A DNA stretch of 64,000 bases, taken from NCBI RefSeq assembly GCF_002099195.1, contig NZ_NBYX01000008.1, positions 62,001-126,000 of the forward strand, read 5' to 3'. The DNA comes from Burkholderia puraquae. Its GTDB lineage: Bacteria; Pseudomonadota; Gammaproteobacteria; Burkholderiales; Burkholderiaceae. Below are positions 63,248-64,000 of this stretch, piece after piece. The position numbers and the translations under genes are program-made. The notes under the pieces were generated by a model. The model saw only the letters and a list, made by a program, of their open reading frames with translations. It searched no databases and was not told where the DNA came from. The first letter of the stretch is position 1. Every line of letters begins with the position of its first letter.

Positions 63248-63847
63248 TCAGCGCGCGCGCGGCAGCGCAACGCCGATCAGCACGTCCTTCGTGACGAGCG
63301 TGCGCAGTTGTTCCTCGGTCATGTGCTCGCTGCCGGCCGGCCGCATGGGCAGCACGAGATAGCGGCTTTCGGCGGTCGTATCCCAGACCTTCACGACGAC
63401 GTCGTCGGGCAGGTCGGTGCCGAGCTCCCGCAGCACCGTGCGCCCCTCGCGGACGAGCCGCGCCCGATATTCGAAGCCCTTGTACCACTCGGGCGGCAGC
63501 CCGAGCACAGGCCAGTTGGTGCATGAGCACAGGCTGCAGACGATCACGTTCTTCAGCGTGGGGGTGTCTTCGAGTGCGACGATGTATTCGCCCTGCGGGC
63601 CGGTGTAGCCGAACTGCGCACACGCGGCCGTACCGTCCTTCAGCAGAAGTTCGCGAAACGCCGGGTCGACCCACGCACGCGCGACGATGCGCGCGCCGTT
63701 GTCCGGATCCCAGGTCGTGGACATCAGCTCGTTCAGATTTTCGATATAGCCGTCGGGAATCAGGTTCTTCTCTTTCATCACGCGAAACAGCGCCCAGGCG
63801 CGTTCGCCGGGCGTCGAGGCGGTTTCCTCGGAAGGAATCGTGTTCAT
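63248..63847 (-). CDS. nthA: Nitrile hydratase subunit alpha, iron type
   Basis: 199 residues from ATG 63847, with GGAG eight bases upstream. The metal-binding claw is C104-S-L-C107-S-C109 in VIVCSLCSCTNWPVLGLPPEWYKG. Ser at the second position of CSLCSC marks iron-type enzymes (cobalt type has Thr). Residues 45-100 carry the usual RAWVDPAFRELLLKDGTAA. Two of the cysteines are expected to be oxidised after translation. First gene of the operon; the promoter should lie in 63848-64000, where I recognise no clear -35/-10 pair. No amidase gene is seen before the window ends. Confidence 0.95.
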   Translation of the reverse strand: MNTIPSEETASTPGERAWALFRVMKEKNLIPDGYIENLNELMSTTWDPDNGARIVARAWVDPAFRELLLKDGTAACAQFGYTGPQGEYIVALEDTPTLKNVIVCSLCSCTNWPVLGLPPEWYKGFEYRARLVREGRTVLRELGTDLPDDVVVKVWDTTAESRYLVLPMRPAGSEHMTEEQLRTLVTKDVLIGVALPRAR

Positions 63848-64000
63848 CGTGGGGCTCCTTGTCGTGGTTCGGGGCGACCGCCGCCACGGCGTGGCAACTG
63901 TCGTGGCGGGGTGCGGGCGCGTCGTGTCGGTCACGCTCGACGAGCAGGGTAAGAAGAGAAAAAACGCAGTTCTTTGCCGGCACGGATCGGAAACTATGCC

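Overview
The window is high-GC, gene-dense DNA that reads as Burkholderia, most likely the Burkholderia cepacia complex. The basis is codon usage and the accessory catabolic content: a lone squalene-hopene cyclase, SfnB-type flavoproteins, LIV-type ABC operons, a class C beta-lactamase, a Burkholderia-type porin fragment and an iron-type nitrile hydratase. No rRNA, tRNA, CRISPR array, transposase or phage gene is visible. The gene mix suggests a secondary chromosome, but this is inferred from content only.

Layout. 0-0.7 kb: end of an HD phosphohydrolase and a DUF3224 gene. 0.9-9.8 kb: organosulfur island with two divergent SfnB-like flavoproteins, an FMN monooxygenase, an MFS transporter and a sulfonate-type ABC importer. 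10-20 kb: housekeeping and accessory singles (OsmC, chemoreceptor, VOC, LRR protein, TetR plus squalene-hopene cyclase, ankyrin protein, cupin, AmpC), with a gene-free stretch at 10.73-10.79 kb that holds a small cluster of DnaA-box-like motifs. 20.5-24.9 kb: a promoter, a 19-codon leader-like ORF, then a translationally coupled trio of a PcfJ-like protein, a DUF1266 protein and a DUF4034/Sel1-like protein. This trio is the best candidate for an undescribed system. 24.9-27.7 kb: hydrolase, FlxA-like repeat protein, micro-membrane protein and methyltransferase. 27.8-35.1 kb: exported GH2 and GH92 glycosidases and a beta-propeller protein.

35.2-49.6 kb is a nitrogen-compound catabolic region. 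A GntR regulator is divergent from a LIV-type ABC importer coupled to an M20 amidase and an MlrC-like hydrolase. Beside it lie an aldehyde dehydrogenase, an omega-aminotransferase and an APC permease, divergent from an AraC regulator. The logic is uptake, hydrolysis of an amide or carbamoyl bond, transamination and oxidation of the resulting semialdehyde. 50-52.4 kb carries an alpha/beta-hydrolase to PEP-synthase fusion whose hydrolase half lacks the usual serine. 53-54 kb carries a MarR-GNAT fusion whose promoter spacer is exactly filled by a palindrome. 54.4-61 kb is a glycoside cluster (GPH transporter, sulfatase, truncated porin, GH3) divergent from a TetR regulator. 61.3-63.8 kb is an iron-type nitrile hydratase operon with its P47K/CobW-type activator.

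Several broken genes (an AAA ATPase remnant at 13.4 kb, a DUF1311-like fragment at 54.1 kb, a porin fragment at 57.4 kb) show ongoing decay and rearrangement. Family calls are from reading the translated sequences; no database search was possible.
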